A DNA stretch of 64,000 nucleotides from Hymenobacter edaphi (lineage in GTDB: Bacteria > Bacteroidota > Bacteroidia > Cytophagales > Hymenobacteraceae), in NCBI RefSeq assembly GCF_003258365.1, contig NZ_QHKM01000004.1, positions 310,001-374,000 on the forward strand, given 5' to 3'. Below the pieces are notes generated by a model. That model had not been told where the DNA came from. It searched no databases and saw nothing but the letters and a program-made list of their open reading frames with translations. The position numbers and the translations under genes are program-made. Of this stretch, positions 24,813 to 32,903 are shown piece after piece. The first letter of the stretch is position 1. Each line of letters starts with the position of its first letter.

Positions 24813-24956
24813 TGTGGACAGTAACCAAAAATGGTGTTCTGTGCTTCCCAGGCCGTCATGCTGAGCCTGTCGAAGCATCTCTACCGCTTCGTTGAAAAGT
24901 GCGGTAGAGATGCTTCGACAAGCTCAGCATGACGTTCTTTTGGCTTACTGTCCACA
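24813..24956. repeat. Nested palindrome after PIG-L gene
   Basis: Outer arms 24813-24830 and 24938-24956 pair over 18 bp with one extra base. Inside them a second inverted repeat, 24855-24887 and 24901-24933, pairs at 32 of 33 positions around a 13-nt loop (TTCGTTGAAAAGT). The outer arms begin four bases past the stop codon and look like a terminator stem that was split by the inner element. Confidence 0.75.
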
Positions 24957-25142
24957 CGGCTTAGGGGAGGCGTGTAAGAGGATAGGCGTGTAAGAGTCGA
25001 TAGGGAATTGGGCGAAAGGAAGAACGACAAGCTCCCCTCCTCAGATGAGGAGGGGACGCCAAGCCGCAGGCTTGGCTGGGGTGGTTGACCGTCGTTGCTG
25101 ACGCCCACGCGGCCCAGGCGTCGCTACCCAATGACATTCCCC
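24957..25142. repeat. Spacer with short direct repeat and REP-type hairpins
   Basis: AGGCGTGTAAGAG occurs twice (24968-24980 and 24984-24996). A 10-bp hairpin of the CCCCTCCTCA/TGAGGAGGGG type (25034-25055) and a short stem AAGCC-GCA-GGCTT (25061-25073) follow; this pair is a common intergenic element style in the phylum. No gene is seen. Confidence 0.55.
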
Positions 25143-25415
25143 GCCACCATCATTCCGCACGCCCCCACTACCTCGCCGATAGCTCCCACCACCCTTCCGC
25201 GCTCTTCCACCGCCTCGCCGATAGCTCCCACCATCATTCCGCACGTGCCCACCACCTCGCCGACCCTTCCCACCGCCTCGCCGCACGTCCCCACCGCCTC
25301 GCCGATAGCTCCCACCACCTCGCCGCACGTCCCCACCGCCTCACCGACAGTCCCCACCATCTCGCCGACAGTCCCTACCGCCTTACCGCACGTTCCCACC
25401 ATCTGGCACGATATT
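25143..25415. repeat. 21-bp minisatellite, 13 units
   Basis: Thirteen consecutive units of exactly 21 bp, each starting CCCACC or a close variant and ending in one of a few alternative tails (GATAGCT, GCACGTC, GACAGTC, ATTCCGCACG). Because 21 is a multiple of three, several frames stay open on both strands: on the minus strand a 92-codon frame (25124-25402) reads as VGxxGEx heptads, and on the plus strand as PTxSPxx heptads. No ribosome site or promoter favours either as a gene. Confidence 0.85.
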
Positions 25416-25491
25416 GCCGGCTGACTCAGCTGCCCGGCCGCAACCTGCGCCCGGCCGCCCGCGTCCCTTCCCCGCTCCTGATCCGCCCATC

Positions 25492-25644
25492 ATGCCCCAG
25501 CCCGCCCCAGCCCCCGCCGACGCCCACGACGACGCCCAGCCCCCGCTGCTGCCCAGCTGGCGGGCCTGGTACGCGCTGGTGCTGGCCGCATTGGCCGCTG
25601 AAATAGCCCTGATGGTGGCCTTCACCCGCTATTTCGCCGCATGA
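25492..25644 (+). CDS. Small single-helix membrane protein, coupled to symporter
   Basis: 50 residues: a Pro/Ala/Asp-rich N-terminus, then WRAWYALVLAALAAEIALMVAFTRYFAA, one membrane helix. Its stop codon overlaps the ATG of the symporter gene (ATGA at 25641-25644), so translation is likely coupled. Small one-helix partners of transporters are known in bacteria, but this one matches no family I recognise. Confidence 0.7.
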   Translation: MPQPAPAPADAHDDAQPPLLPSWRAWYALVLAALAAEIALMVAFTRYFAA

Positions 25645-27356
25645 GTGCCCTCGACTGGGCCGTGCTCACCGGCGCCCTGCTCTTCATCATCGGCTACGGC
25701 ACCTGGCGCACCCGTCGCGCCGGCCACTCCCTCGACGGCTACCTGCTCGGCGGCCGCCAGACGCGCTGGTGGGGCGTGGGCCTGAGCATCATTGCCACCC
25801 AGGCCTCGGCCGTCACCTTCCTCAGCACCCCCGGCCAGGCCTACGCCGACGGCATGCGCTTCATTCAGTTCTACTTCGGCCTGCCCCTGGCCATGGTGCT
25901 GATTGCCGTCGTGGCCGTGCCCATCTACCACCGCCTGCGCGTCTACACCGCCTACGAGTACCTGCAAAGCCGCTTCGACCGCCGCACCCGCACCCTGGCG
26001 GCCAGCCTTTTCCTGGTGCAGCGCGGCTTCAGCAACGGCCTCTCGCTCTACGCCCCCGCGCTGGTGCTGTCGGCCATTCTGGGCTGGAACACCACCGTCA
26101 CCGTGCTGCTGCTCGGTACCGTCATGATTGCCTACACCGTCAGCGGCGGCACCCGGGCCGTCACCGTCACGCAGCAGGGGCAGGTGGCCGTCATCTTCGC
26201 CGGCATGGCCACGGCCGGCTACCTGCTGGTGCATTATCTGCCCGCCGAAGTCGGCTTCTCCGATGCCCTGCACGTGGCCGGCCGCCTCGGCAAGCTCAAC
26301 CTGGTCGACTTCCATTTCAGCTGGACCGACCGCTACAACTTCTGGACCGGCATGACCGGCGGCCTGTTTCTGGCCCTCTCGTACTTCGGCACCGACCAAA
26401 GCCAGGTGCAGCGCTACCTCTCGGGGCAGAGCGTCACCCAAAGCCGCCTCGGCCTGCTCATGAACGGCCTGGTGAAAGTGCCCATGCAGCTCGGTATCCT
26501 GCTCATCGGCGTGCTGCTGTTCGTGTTCTACCTCTTCCAGCCCGCCCCGCTGAGCTTCAACCGCCCCGTGTACGAGCGGGTGATGCACGGCCCCCGCGCC
26601 GCCGATGCCCGCCGCCTCGAAACCGAGCACCAGGCCATTCAGCAGGCCCAGCAGGAGGCCGCCGCCGCCTTCGTGCAGGCCCGCCACGCCCACGACGCCC
26701 CCGCCCAGGCCGCCGCCCAGCAGCGCCTGCAGCTCACCCAGGCCTCCGCCGCCGGCCTGCGCACCGACTGGCAGCAACTCGTCCAGCAAGCCGCCCCCGC
26801 CGCCGACGTGAAGGACACCGACTACGTGTTCATCTCGTTTGTGCTGCGCTACCTGCCCCGGGGCCTCGTCGGGCTGCTGGTGGCCGTGGTGCTCAGCGCC
26901 GCGCTGGGCTCAGCCGCCGGCGGCCTGAACTCCCTCGGCTCCACCACCCTCATCGACCTCTACCGCCCCTTCACCCGCCGTCAGGATCAGACTGAGGCGG
27001 AGCTGGTGCGCGTGTCGCGCTGGGCCACGGTGGGCTGGGGCGTGCTCGGCATCGGCTTTGCCCTGTTCGCGGCGCGCATGGAAAACCTCATCCAGGCCGT
27101 CAACATCCTCGGCTCCCTGTTCTACGGCACCATCCTGGGCATTTTCGCCGTGGCCTTTTTCCAGAAGCACGTCCACGGCCGCGCCGTGTTCTGGGCCGCC
27201 GCCGCCACCCAACTGGCCACCGTGCTCTGCTTCTGGCTCACCGACATTGCCTACCTCTGGTTCAACCTGCTGGGCTGCGCCGCCGTCATGCTCCTGGCCG
27301 AGCTGCTCCAACGCTTCTGGCCCGAACCCGCCAAGCGCGTCCTGGCGCCCGCCTAG
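25641..27356 (+). CDS. Sodium:solute symporter (SSS family) with soluble insertion
   Basis: 571 residues with about 13 hydrophobic helices. The SSS core is clear: GYLLGGRQTRWWGVGLSIIATQASAVTFLSTPG near the start and FGTDQSQVQRYLSGQSVTQSRLGLLMNGLVKVP near residue 250, the sugar/solute symporter signature. Residues about 311-391 form a polar, Ala/Gln-rich, helical insertion between helices (LETEHQAIQQAQQEAAAAF and so on), not part of the usual core. Solute unknown. It overlaps the small membrane gene by four bases and is followed by a 32-bp hairpin. Confidence 0.9.
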   Translation: MSALDWAVLTGALLFIIGYGTWRTRRAGHSLDGYLLGGRQTRWWGVGLSIIATQASAVTFLSTPGQAYADGMRFIQFYFGLPLAMVLIAVVAVPIYHRLRVYTAYEYLQSRFDRRTRTLAASLFLVQRGFSNGLSLYAPALVLSAILGWNTTVTVLLLGTVMIAYTVSGGTRAVTVTQQGQVAVIFAGMATAGYLLVHYLPAEVGFSDALHVAGRLGKLNLVDFHFSWTDRYNFWTGMTGGLFLALSYFGTDQSQVQRYLSGQSVTQSRLGLLMNGLVKVPMQLGILLIGVLLFVFYLFQPAPLSFNRPVYERVMHGPRAADARRLETEHQAIQQAQQEAAAAFVQARHAHDAPAQAAAQQRLQLTQASAAGLRTDWQQLVQQAAPAADVKDTDYVFISFVLRYLPRGLVGLLVAVVLSAALGSAAGGLNSLGSTTLIDLYRPFTRRQDQTEAELVRVSRWATVGWGVLGIGFALFAARMENLIQAVNILGSLFYGTILGIFAVAFFQKHVHGRAVFWAAAATQLATVLCFWLTDIAYLWFNLLGCAAVMLLAELLQRFWPEPAKRVLAPA

Positions 27357-27415
27357 CCGCGCTTCGCTCGCAAGGACGGCCAGTGTCGCCGCCGGCCAGC
27401 ATTACCGATATCCTC

Positions 27416-27485
27416 CCCAGCTCCCGAAACGTCAAACGGCCCGCTACCGGATAGTAGCGGGCCGTTTGACGTTTCGGGAGCTGGG
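27416..27485. terminator. Bidirectional hairpin, perfect 32-bp stem
   Basis: Arms 27416-27447 and 27454-27485 are perfectly complementary over 32 bp with a 6-nt loop. It fills the gap between the symporter (plus) and the DUF2911 gene (minus, stop at 27491). There is no T run; action would depend on the length of the stem. Confidence 0.8.
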
Positions 27486-27490
27486 TGAGC

Positions 27491-28561
27491 TTAGCTTTTC
27501 TTCGCCGGCTCCTCCGTTTTCTTGGCGTCGGCTTTGGGCTTGTAGAGCGCCTTTTCCTTCACCTCCGTTTTCTTGTCCTCGGTTTTGGCTTTGACCTCGG
27601 CCTTTTTATCGTCGGCTTTCACCTTGACCTCCGTTTTCTTGTCGTCGGTCTTCACCTTCACTTTCGTGTCTTTGCCGGGGGCCACGCCGCCGTTCTTCGC
27701 CTCCAGCATCAGCAGCTCGTTCAGCTTGACGTAGTCGAGGTTCTTGGCTTCCAGCGCCAGCTTGCGCGACTGGTCCGCGGTGGCCTCGGCCCCGGCGTAG
27801 TCTTTCAGCTTCAGCTTGATCTTGGCCTCGGTGTGCACGTTCCAGAACTTGGGCTCCGTCGCGTTGGCCTTCTGCATCCAGGTCAGGGCCTGGTTCAGGT
27901 CCTTGCCGTTGTCGTAGTAGTAGAGGGCGGCGGCGGCCAGGTCGTTGGCGGCCGGCGCGGCGTTTTTCACCACTTTCTCGTCGATCTGGGCCATGACCTT
28001 GGGCTCCACGTCGGCCGCAATTTTAAACTTGGCGCCGGTCAGCTCCCACTGCATGTCCACGTTGGCCGTGGCCGGGGTGATATCGGCGAAGTTGATGGTG
28101 AACGTTTCCACCTTCGTGCCGAGCTTGTAGGGCTTGATGCTCACGCGGGCCACATCCTCGTCGTCCTTGAAGCCGTCCACGTTGGCGCCCTGCTTGAGGT
28201 TCTTGTTGAACACCAGCAGCCACTCCGCCTTGTTGGGAATGGTATAGAGGCCGTACTCGCCGGCCGGAATCTTCTTGCCCTCCACCGTCACATCGTCCGA
28301 AAACTTGATGCTGGTGGTTTGGTTGGCACCCGTGCGCCAGCGCTTGCCGAAGGGCACCAGTTCGCCGAAGATGGCGCGGCCCCGGGCGCTGGGGCGCGAG
28401 TAGGTAATGGTGACGTCGGTGAGGCCTACGCGCTGCTGCACGGTGCTTTTGGGGCTGGCGGCCGGGGTATTGAGCTGGGCCTGAACGGCCGAAGCGGTGA
28501 AGAGCAGAACGCCTGCCACGGCCGAGCCGGCCAGCCGCGAAATCCGGGTTTGTAGCAACAT
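27491..28561 (-). CDS. Exported DUF2911 domain protein with Lys-rich tail
   Basis: 356 residues with a signal peptide (AGSAVAGVLLFTASAVQAQ). Residues about 30-180 match DUF2911: VGLTDVTITYSRPSARGRAIFG, PFGKRWRTGANQTTSIKFSDDV and IPAGEYGLYTIPN. A helical, TPR-like part follows (ALTWMQKANATEPKFWNVHTEAKIKLKLKDYAGAEA). The last 70 residues are repeats of K(V/A)KxxDKKxEVK, strongly basic and probably disordered. Role unknown; periplasmic or outer-membrane facing is likely. Confidence 0.85.
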   Translation of the reverse strand: MLLQTRISRLAGSAVAGVLLFTASAVQAQLNTPAASPKSTVQQRVGLTDVTITYSRPSARGRAIFGELVPFGKRWRTGANQTTSIKFSDDVTVEGKKIPAGEYGLYTIPNKAEWLLVFNKNLKQGANVDGFKDDEDVARVSIKPYKLGTKVETFTINFADITPATANVDMQWELTGAKFKIAADVEPKVMAQIDEKVVKNAAPAANDLAAAALYYYDNGKDLNQALTWMQKANATEPKFWNVHTEAKIKLKLKDYAGAEATADQSRKLALEAKNLDYVKLNELLMLEAKNGGVAPGKDTKVKVKTDDKKTEVKVKADDKKAEVKAKTEDKKTEVKEKALYKPKADAKKTEEPAKKS

Positions 28562-28667
28562 GAGAGAAGGGTACGTGGAGTTGATACGTACCGGTAAAAG
28601 TACGGCTTTCGGCCAATGGCACCCGGTCCGTGCTAAAGGAATTGTCACGCCGGCGGCCAAGCCGCTG

Positions 28668-28916
28668 TCAGCCAGCGTAGGGGCGCCCGTCGACCAGCAG
28701 CCGCGCGAAGGAGTCGTGGTGGTGCAGCAGGCGCCAGAAGCGCTGCAGCGACACCAGCGTGTAGCCGCCGTAAATGGTGAACGTGACCGTGCCGCGGGCA
28801 GGGCTGTAGCCGCGGCTGTAGTGCGCCGCCGCATCCATGGCGGCGTAAAACAGCTGCTGCACCGCGGGCACGTCGAGGTAGTTTTCGTTGAACGTGACGC
28901 GCAGGCGGGTTTGCAT
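28668..28916 (-). CDS. Small conserved-looking hypothetical protein
   Basis: 82 residues with no signal peptide: MQTRLRVTFNENYLDVPAVQ, then an aromatic, beta-strand-like second half (GTVTFTIYGGYTLVSLQRFW). Codon use matches its neighbours. The ATG at 28916 is preferred to a much longer upstream frame that has no protein-like content. No family recognised; it may share the promoter side with the T9SS gene. Confidence 0.55.
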   Translation of the reverse strand: MQTRLRVTFNENYLDVPAVQQLFYAAMDAAAHYSRGYSPARGTVTFTIYGGYTLVSLQRFWRLLHHHDSFARLLVDGRPYAG

Positions 28917-29314
28917 AGCAGAACGACGACCGGAAGAGCTACTCCTGAAAGGGTGCTGCAAGGTAAAAGCGGTTGGCGTGGTACCGGGCCAACCAGCTGG
29001 TGCGGCCGGTGCCAAACTACCCCGCCGGCAGCTGACGCGCAAGTGCCCGTCACGACCAAACCAGGACCGGCATCAGGGTAGTAGCAGCGCAGCTACTTTG
29101 AGTGAGGGGTAAGCGACGGATTATTGCTGCTTTATCAGCTTACAGGGTGTGGATTGAAAGGGGGTTAAGATTTTTATCACTGATAAAAGCTGCATGAGCC
29201 CCAAAAGAGCAAGGCCCTTTGAAAAAAAACAGCGAATTGCGTTGCGGGCATTCGGACATATAGATAAGCTTATTTACTTTTCGCCCATCGCTTTTTCCCT
29301 TCACCCAACTCTGT
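28917..29314. other. Intergenic region upstream of T9SS gene
   Basis: 398 bases without a convincing gene. From about 29110 the GC content drops; an inverted pair around TTTATCACTGATAAA (29172-29186) and TACTTTTC (29275-29282, near match to TAnnTTTG) point to the promoter of the gene at 29315. The 86-codon minus-strand frame crossing it overlaps that gene's signal peptide and is not credible. Confidence 0.45.
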
Positions 29315-30310
29315 ATGAATAAAAACTTTACCCGTCTTCTGTCCGCCACGCTGGTTGTCGCTGGTCTAGGGTTGCCGGGGCTTGCCCGGGCGCAGGCCAC
29401 CTACACCCAGATTTCGCTGACCGGCTTCAATCAGGACGTTATTGCCAACGGCAGCGGTGCCGCTACCACTTCCACCACCTACGACCTCGACGGCAGCAAC
29501 GGCGCCGCCTTTGTGCTGATGGCGCCTAACTTCGTAAACCCCTCGGGAGCGGCGCCGACGCGCTCGTTGCCGGCCAACGGCGTCATTACCAGTGCCGTTA
29601 CCACCGGCGTGACCTACCAGCTGGCGCCGTATACGGGCAACAACGACCTGCGCATTCCGCTGACCGGCTCCAGCACTGCCGGCACGGGGACGCTCACTTT
29701 TGCCAGCCCCCGCGCCGCCAACACCATCTACGTGCTGGTTACCTCCGGGGCCGCGCCGAGCACCGTCACGCCCACGGTCACGTTTACCGACGGCACCACG
29801 CAGGTGTTCACCTCCCAAACTGTGCTCGACTGGTTCGACGGTGCCAACCCCGTCGTGATGGGCCTGGGCCGGGTGGGGCGCACGGCCGCCAGCGGCATCG
29901 AAAACCTGACGACCAACCCGCGCCTCTACCAGATGACGCTGCCCATCGCGGCCGCCAATCAGAGCAAGCTGGTGCAGAGCATCAGCTTCAACAAAACCTC
30001 CACCACGGGCGTGCTCAACGTGCTGGCCGCCACGGTACTCGACGTGCCGCTGTCCTCGCGGGCCCCCAAGGCCGGCGTGGTGCTGCAGGCCGTGCCCAAC
30101 CCCGCCCGCGAAACCATTACCCTGCGCGTAGACAAGGCCGCCAAGCAAGCCACCGCCACCTTGCTCGACCTGACCGGCCGCGAGCTGCAAGCCGCGCCCG
30201 TGCACAACCAGCAGGCCAGCTTCGCGCTGACCGCCCTGCCCGCCGGCGTGTACCTGGTGCGCTACCAAAACGAAATCGGCAGCCAGACCATCAAGGTGGT
30301 GAAGGAGTAG
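29315..30310 (+). CDS. Secreted protein with T9SS C-terminal sorting domain
   Basis: 331 residues. Signal peptide (LLSATLVVAGLGLPGLARAQ), then a beta-rich body of repeated Thr/Gly/Asn-rich strands without catalytic motif. The last 80 residues are a Por/type A sorting domain: AVPNPARETITLRVDKAA, ATLLDLTGRELQ and LPAGVYLVRYQNEIGSQTIKVVKE. Such proteins cross the outer membrane by the type IX system and are cut and anchored or released. Function of the body unknown. Confidence 0.88.
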   Translation: MNKNFTRLLSATLVVAGLGLPGLARAQATYTQISLTGFNQDVIANGSGAATTSTTYDLDGSNGAAFVLMAPNFVNPSGAAPTRSLPANGVITSAVTTGVTYQLAPYTGNNDLRIPLTGSSTAGTGTLTFASPRAANTIYVLVTSGAAPSTVTPTVTFTDGTTQVFTSQTVLDWFDGANPVVMGLGRVGRTAASGIENLTTNPRLYQMTLPIAAANQSKLVQSISFNKTSTTGVLNVLAATVLDVPLSSRAPKAGVVLQAVPNPARETITLRVDKAAKQATATLLDLTGRELQAAPVHNQQASFALTALPAGVYLVRYQNEIGSQTIKVVKE

Positions 30311-30332
30311 TACGTACTGACCTGATGAACGG

Positions 30333-30367
30333 AAACGGCCCCGCGGCAGCTGCTGCGGGGCCGTTTT
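30333..30367. terminator. Bidirectional terminator
   Basis: Arms 30333-30344 (AAACGGCCCCGC) and 30355-30366 pair perfectly; the loop region is itself nearly palindromic. T4 follows on the plus strand and A3 precedes, so it can serve the T9SS gene and the converging ABC gene. Confidence 0.8.
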
Positions 30368-30401
30368 GGCTATTGGCGGGAGCAAAAAACGCGTTTCGGG
30401 C

Positions 30402-32252
30402 CTACGTCAGCTCAAACTGCAGCTTGAGCAGGTTGGCGTACAGCCCGTTGTCGTCGTGGCTCAGCTCGTCGTGGCTGCCCTGCTCCACGATGCGCCCGCC
30501 GTCGATGACCAGAATCTTGTCGACTTTGCGGATGGTGCTCAGGCGGTGGGCGATGATAATGCTGGTGCGGTTCTGCATCAGCTCGTCCATGGCCTGCTGC
30601 ACCAGCTTCTCGCTCTCGGAGTCGAGGGCCGAGGTGGCTTCGTCGAGCAGCAGGATGGCCGGGTTTTTCAGGATGGCGCGGGCAATGGCAATACGCTGCC
30701 GCTGTCCGCCCGAAAGCTTGATGCCCCGCTCACCCACCACCGTTTCGAGCCCCTCGGGGAAGCTCTGGATGAACTGCCAGGCATTGGCCCGCCGGGCCGC
30801 GTCGATGATGTCGGCCTCGGGGGCGCCGGGGCGGCCGTAAAGAATATTCTCGCGGATGGTGCCGCCGAACAGCAGCGTCTCCTGCGGCACAATGCCGATG
30901 TGCTGGCGCAGCTCCGTCAGATCCAGGTCGTTGATGTCGCGGCCATCCACGCGGATGTGGCCGCCGCTGAGCGGGTAGAGCAGCATCAGCAGCTGCACGA
31001 TGGTGCTCTTGCCCGCGCCCGAGGGCCCGACCAGCGCTACCTTCTCGCCCGCCTCGATGTGGAAGCTGATGTCCTTGAGCACCGTCAGATCGGGGCGGGT
31101 GGGGTAGCGGAACTGCACGTGCTGGTACTCGATGTCGCCGCGGACCTTGAGCGGCGCGGTGCCGGCCGGCCGCGGCTGGTGCACCGGCTCCGATTCTTCG
31201 TCCAGGATTTCCAGGATGCGCTCCGAGGCGCCGAGGCTGCTCTGAATCTTGCCGTACATCTCGCCCAGCCCGGCCACCGAGGCGCCGATGAACATGGTGT
31301 AGAGGATAAACGATACCAGGTCGCCCATGGGCAGGTGGCGCGGGTCGGAAGCGGGCAGCTCCACGTAGGTGGCGCCGCGCCAGAGCACCAGAAAGATGCC
31401 GCCGAAGATGGCCACGATGATAAACGATACGAAACCACCGCGGAACAGGCTGGCTTTCAGGGCCGCGTCCACGGTGCGGCCGAGGCCGAGGCCGTAGCGC
31501 TGCACCTCGTGCTGCTCACTGGTAAAGGCCTTCACCGAGTTGATGCCCTGCATGGTTTCCTCCACGATGACGTTGGTCTTGGCCAGCTCGTCCTGGGTTT
31601 GCTTGGAGAGCTTGCGGATGCTGCGCCCGAACAGGAAGGCCAGCAGCACCAGCGGCGGAAACGTGGCCAGCATAAACAGCGACAGCCGCCACGACTCCCA
31701 CATGATAAAAGCCACGCCGGCCAGCAAGGTCAGAATCTGGCGCATGAACTCGGCCAGCGTGAGCGTAAACGTGTCCTGAATGTTGGCCACGTCGGAGGTC
31801 AGGCGGGAGGTGATTTCGCCCACCCGGCGCTGCTCGAAGAACGGAATCGGCAGGGTGACGAGCTTTTGGTAGAGCGTGCGGCGGATGTCGCGCACCGAAA
31901 ACTCGCTTACGCGCGAGAAAAAGAAGATGCGCCCGAAGGAAAACACGCCCTGCAGCAGCACTACCCCGAAGAGCACCAATGCAATGCCGGTGATGGTTTT
32001 GGGCAGGTAAGCCGGCAGCGTGGCCGTCTGGTGGTTGGCAATGTTGACGAGGTAGCCCAGCATCTTGGGCATCACCATCGTGGAAACGCTGCTCAGCAGC
32101 AGCAGCAGCAGGCCGGCAATAAACGGCGCCTTGTAGGGCAGCACGAAGCGGAAAATCCGCAGCCCGCGCTGGAAGCTTTCTTTGGTGAGCTTAACCTTGG
32201 GTACGTCGGCCCCCACCTGGCCGCTGGTATTCATTCCGCTTCTGGCTGCCAT
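30402..32252 (-). CDS. ABC transporter, fused permease-ATPase (MsbA/LmrA-like)
   Basis: 616 residues. Six membrane helices lie within about residues 40-330. The ATPase domain has Walker A GPSGAGKST near 413, Q-loop IVPQETLLFGG, signature LSGGQRQRIAIARA, Walker B ILLLDEATSALD and the switch His in IIAHRLST. It works as a homodimer or with another half transporter, exporting lipids or hydrophobic compounds; the exact cargo cannot be read. ATG 32252 is used; ATG 32234 is also possible. Confidence 0.92.
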   Translation of the reverse strand: MAARSGMNTSGQVGADVPKVKLTKESFQRGLRIFRFVLPYKAPFIAGLLLLLLSSVSTMVMPKMLGYLVNIANHQTATLPAYLPKTITGIALVLFGVVLLQGVFSFGRIFFFSRVSEFSVRDIRRTLYQKLVTLPIPFFEQRRVGEITSRLTSDVANIQDTFTLTLAEFMRQILTLLAGVAFIMWESWRLSLFMLATFPPLVLLAFLFGRSIRKLSKQTQDELAKTNVIVEETMQGINSVKAFTSEQHEVQRYGLGLGRTVDAALKASLFRGGFVSFIIVAIFGGIFLVLWRGATYVELPASDPRHLPMGDLVSFILYTMFIGASVAGLGEMYGKIQSSLGASERILEILDEESEPVHQPRPAGTAPLKVRGDIEYQHVQFRYPTRPDLTVLKDISFHIEAGEKVALVGPSGAGKSTIVQLLMLLYPLSGGHIRVDGRDINDLDLTELRQHIGIVPQETLLFGGTIRENILYGRPGAPEADIIDAARRANAWQFIQSFPEGLETVVGERGIKLSGGQRQRIAIARAILKNPAILLLDEATSALDSESEKLVQQAMDELMQNRTSIIIAHRLSTIRKVDKILVIDGGRIVEQGSHDELSHDDNGLYANLLKLQFELT

Positions 32253-32261
32253 CTTTTAGCT

Positions 32262-32364
32262 GGTGAAATAGTGAGATGGTGAAATAGTGAGTGTCGTTCA
32301 AACTGCGCATTTCCCGCGCTGTCAGAACCTCAACCTCACCATTTCACTAGTTCACCATCTCACC
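32262..32364. repeat. Octamer tandem repeats in inverted pair
   Basis: 32262-32291 is built of alternating 8-mers GTGAAATA and GTGAGATG; 32335-32364 holds degenerate copies in inverse orientation (CTCACC, TTTCAC). Together they can fold back on each other between the ABC and TonB-like genes. Similar words do not occur in the coding parts. Confidence 0.65.
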
Positions 32365-32376
32365 TATACGTCGCTG

Positions 32377-32859
32377 TTATTCGAATTTTACTTTACCCTT
32401 CTCCACAATTAGCTCGCCGGAGTGGCCAATGGGCACGGGCAGGGCCACGTCGACGGCTACGGGCTTGCCCTTGCGGGTGGCCGGCTTCCAGGCCGGCATC
32501 AGGCCGAGCACCCGCAGGGCTTCGGCGTCGCACTCGGCGGAGTAGCCTTTGTCGACCTTAACGTTCGTCAGGCGGCCGTCCTCGCCCACGGTGAAGCTGG
32601 TAAACACCACGCCCGACTTCTGCTGGTCGAGCAGGGCCTGCGGGGTTTTCACGTTTTCCTGAATAAACTGGCTTAGCGCCGGCTGGCCGCCGGGGTAGGC
32701 CGGGGCCACGTCGGGGCGGTCGGCGCCGGGCTTGAGCTGCGGGCGCATCTGGTCGGCGCGCATCACCACCGGGCCGCGCACGTTCGGCGGGCGGCGCTGG
32801 GCCACGGCGGCCGAGCCGCAAGTAGCCAGCAGCAGAACGAAGAGCAAGTGATATTTCAC
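32377..32859 (-). CDS. Exported TonB C-terminal-domain protein
   Basis: 160 residues with a signal peptide ending SAAVAQ. The C-terminal half matches the TonB C-terminal fold: GGQPALSQFIQENVKTPQ, GVVFTSFTVGEDGRLTNVKVDKGYSAECDAEALRVLGLMPAWKPATRKGKPV. There is no uncleaved N-terminal anchor and no proline-rich spacer as in true TonB, so it is probably a periplasmic relative rather than the energy transducer. Promoter-like TACCTTTG lies 33 bases upstream. Confidence 0.85.
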   Translation of the reverse strand: MKYHLLFVLLLATCGSAAVAQRRPPNVRGPVVMRADQMRPQLKPGADRPDVAPAYPGGQPALSQFIQENVKTPQALLDQQKSGVVFTSFTVGEDGRLTNVKVDKGYSAECDAEALRVLGLMPAWKPATRKGKPVAVDVALPVPIGHSGELIVEKGKVKFE

Positions 32860-32891
32860 GGGCAGGAGCGGATTGGGGTAAAACCAGCGGG

Positions 32892-32899
32892 CAAAGGTA
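32892..32899 (-). promoter_or_regulatory. -7 element upstream of TonB-like gene
   Basis: On the minus strand TACCTTTG fits TAnnTTTG exactly, 33 bases before the ATG at 32859. No -33 TTG at standard spacing. Confidence 0.45.
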
Positions 32900-32903
32900 C
32901 GGC

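Noticed and set aside
25085-25606. Protein genes across the 21-bp minisatellite
   Set aside because: At least four overlapping frames are open for the same arithmetic reason; none shows a promoter, ribosome site or known repeat family.
29140-29400. 86-codon minus-strand frame
   Set aside because: It overlaps the signal peptide of the T9SS protein and covers an AT-rich promoter region; no protein-like pattern.
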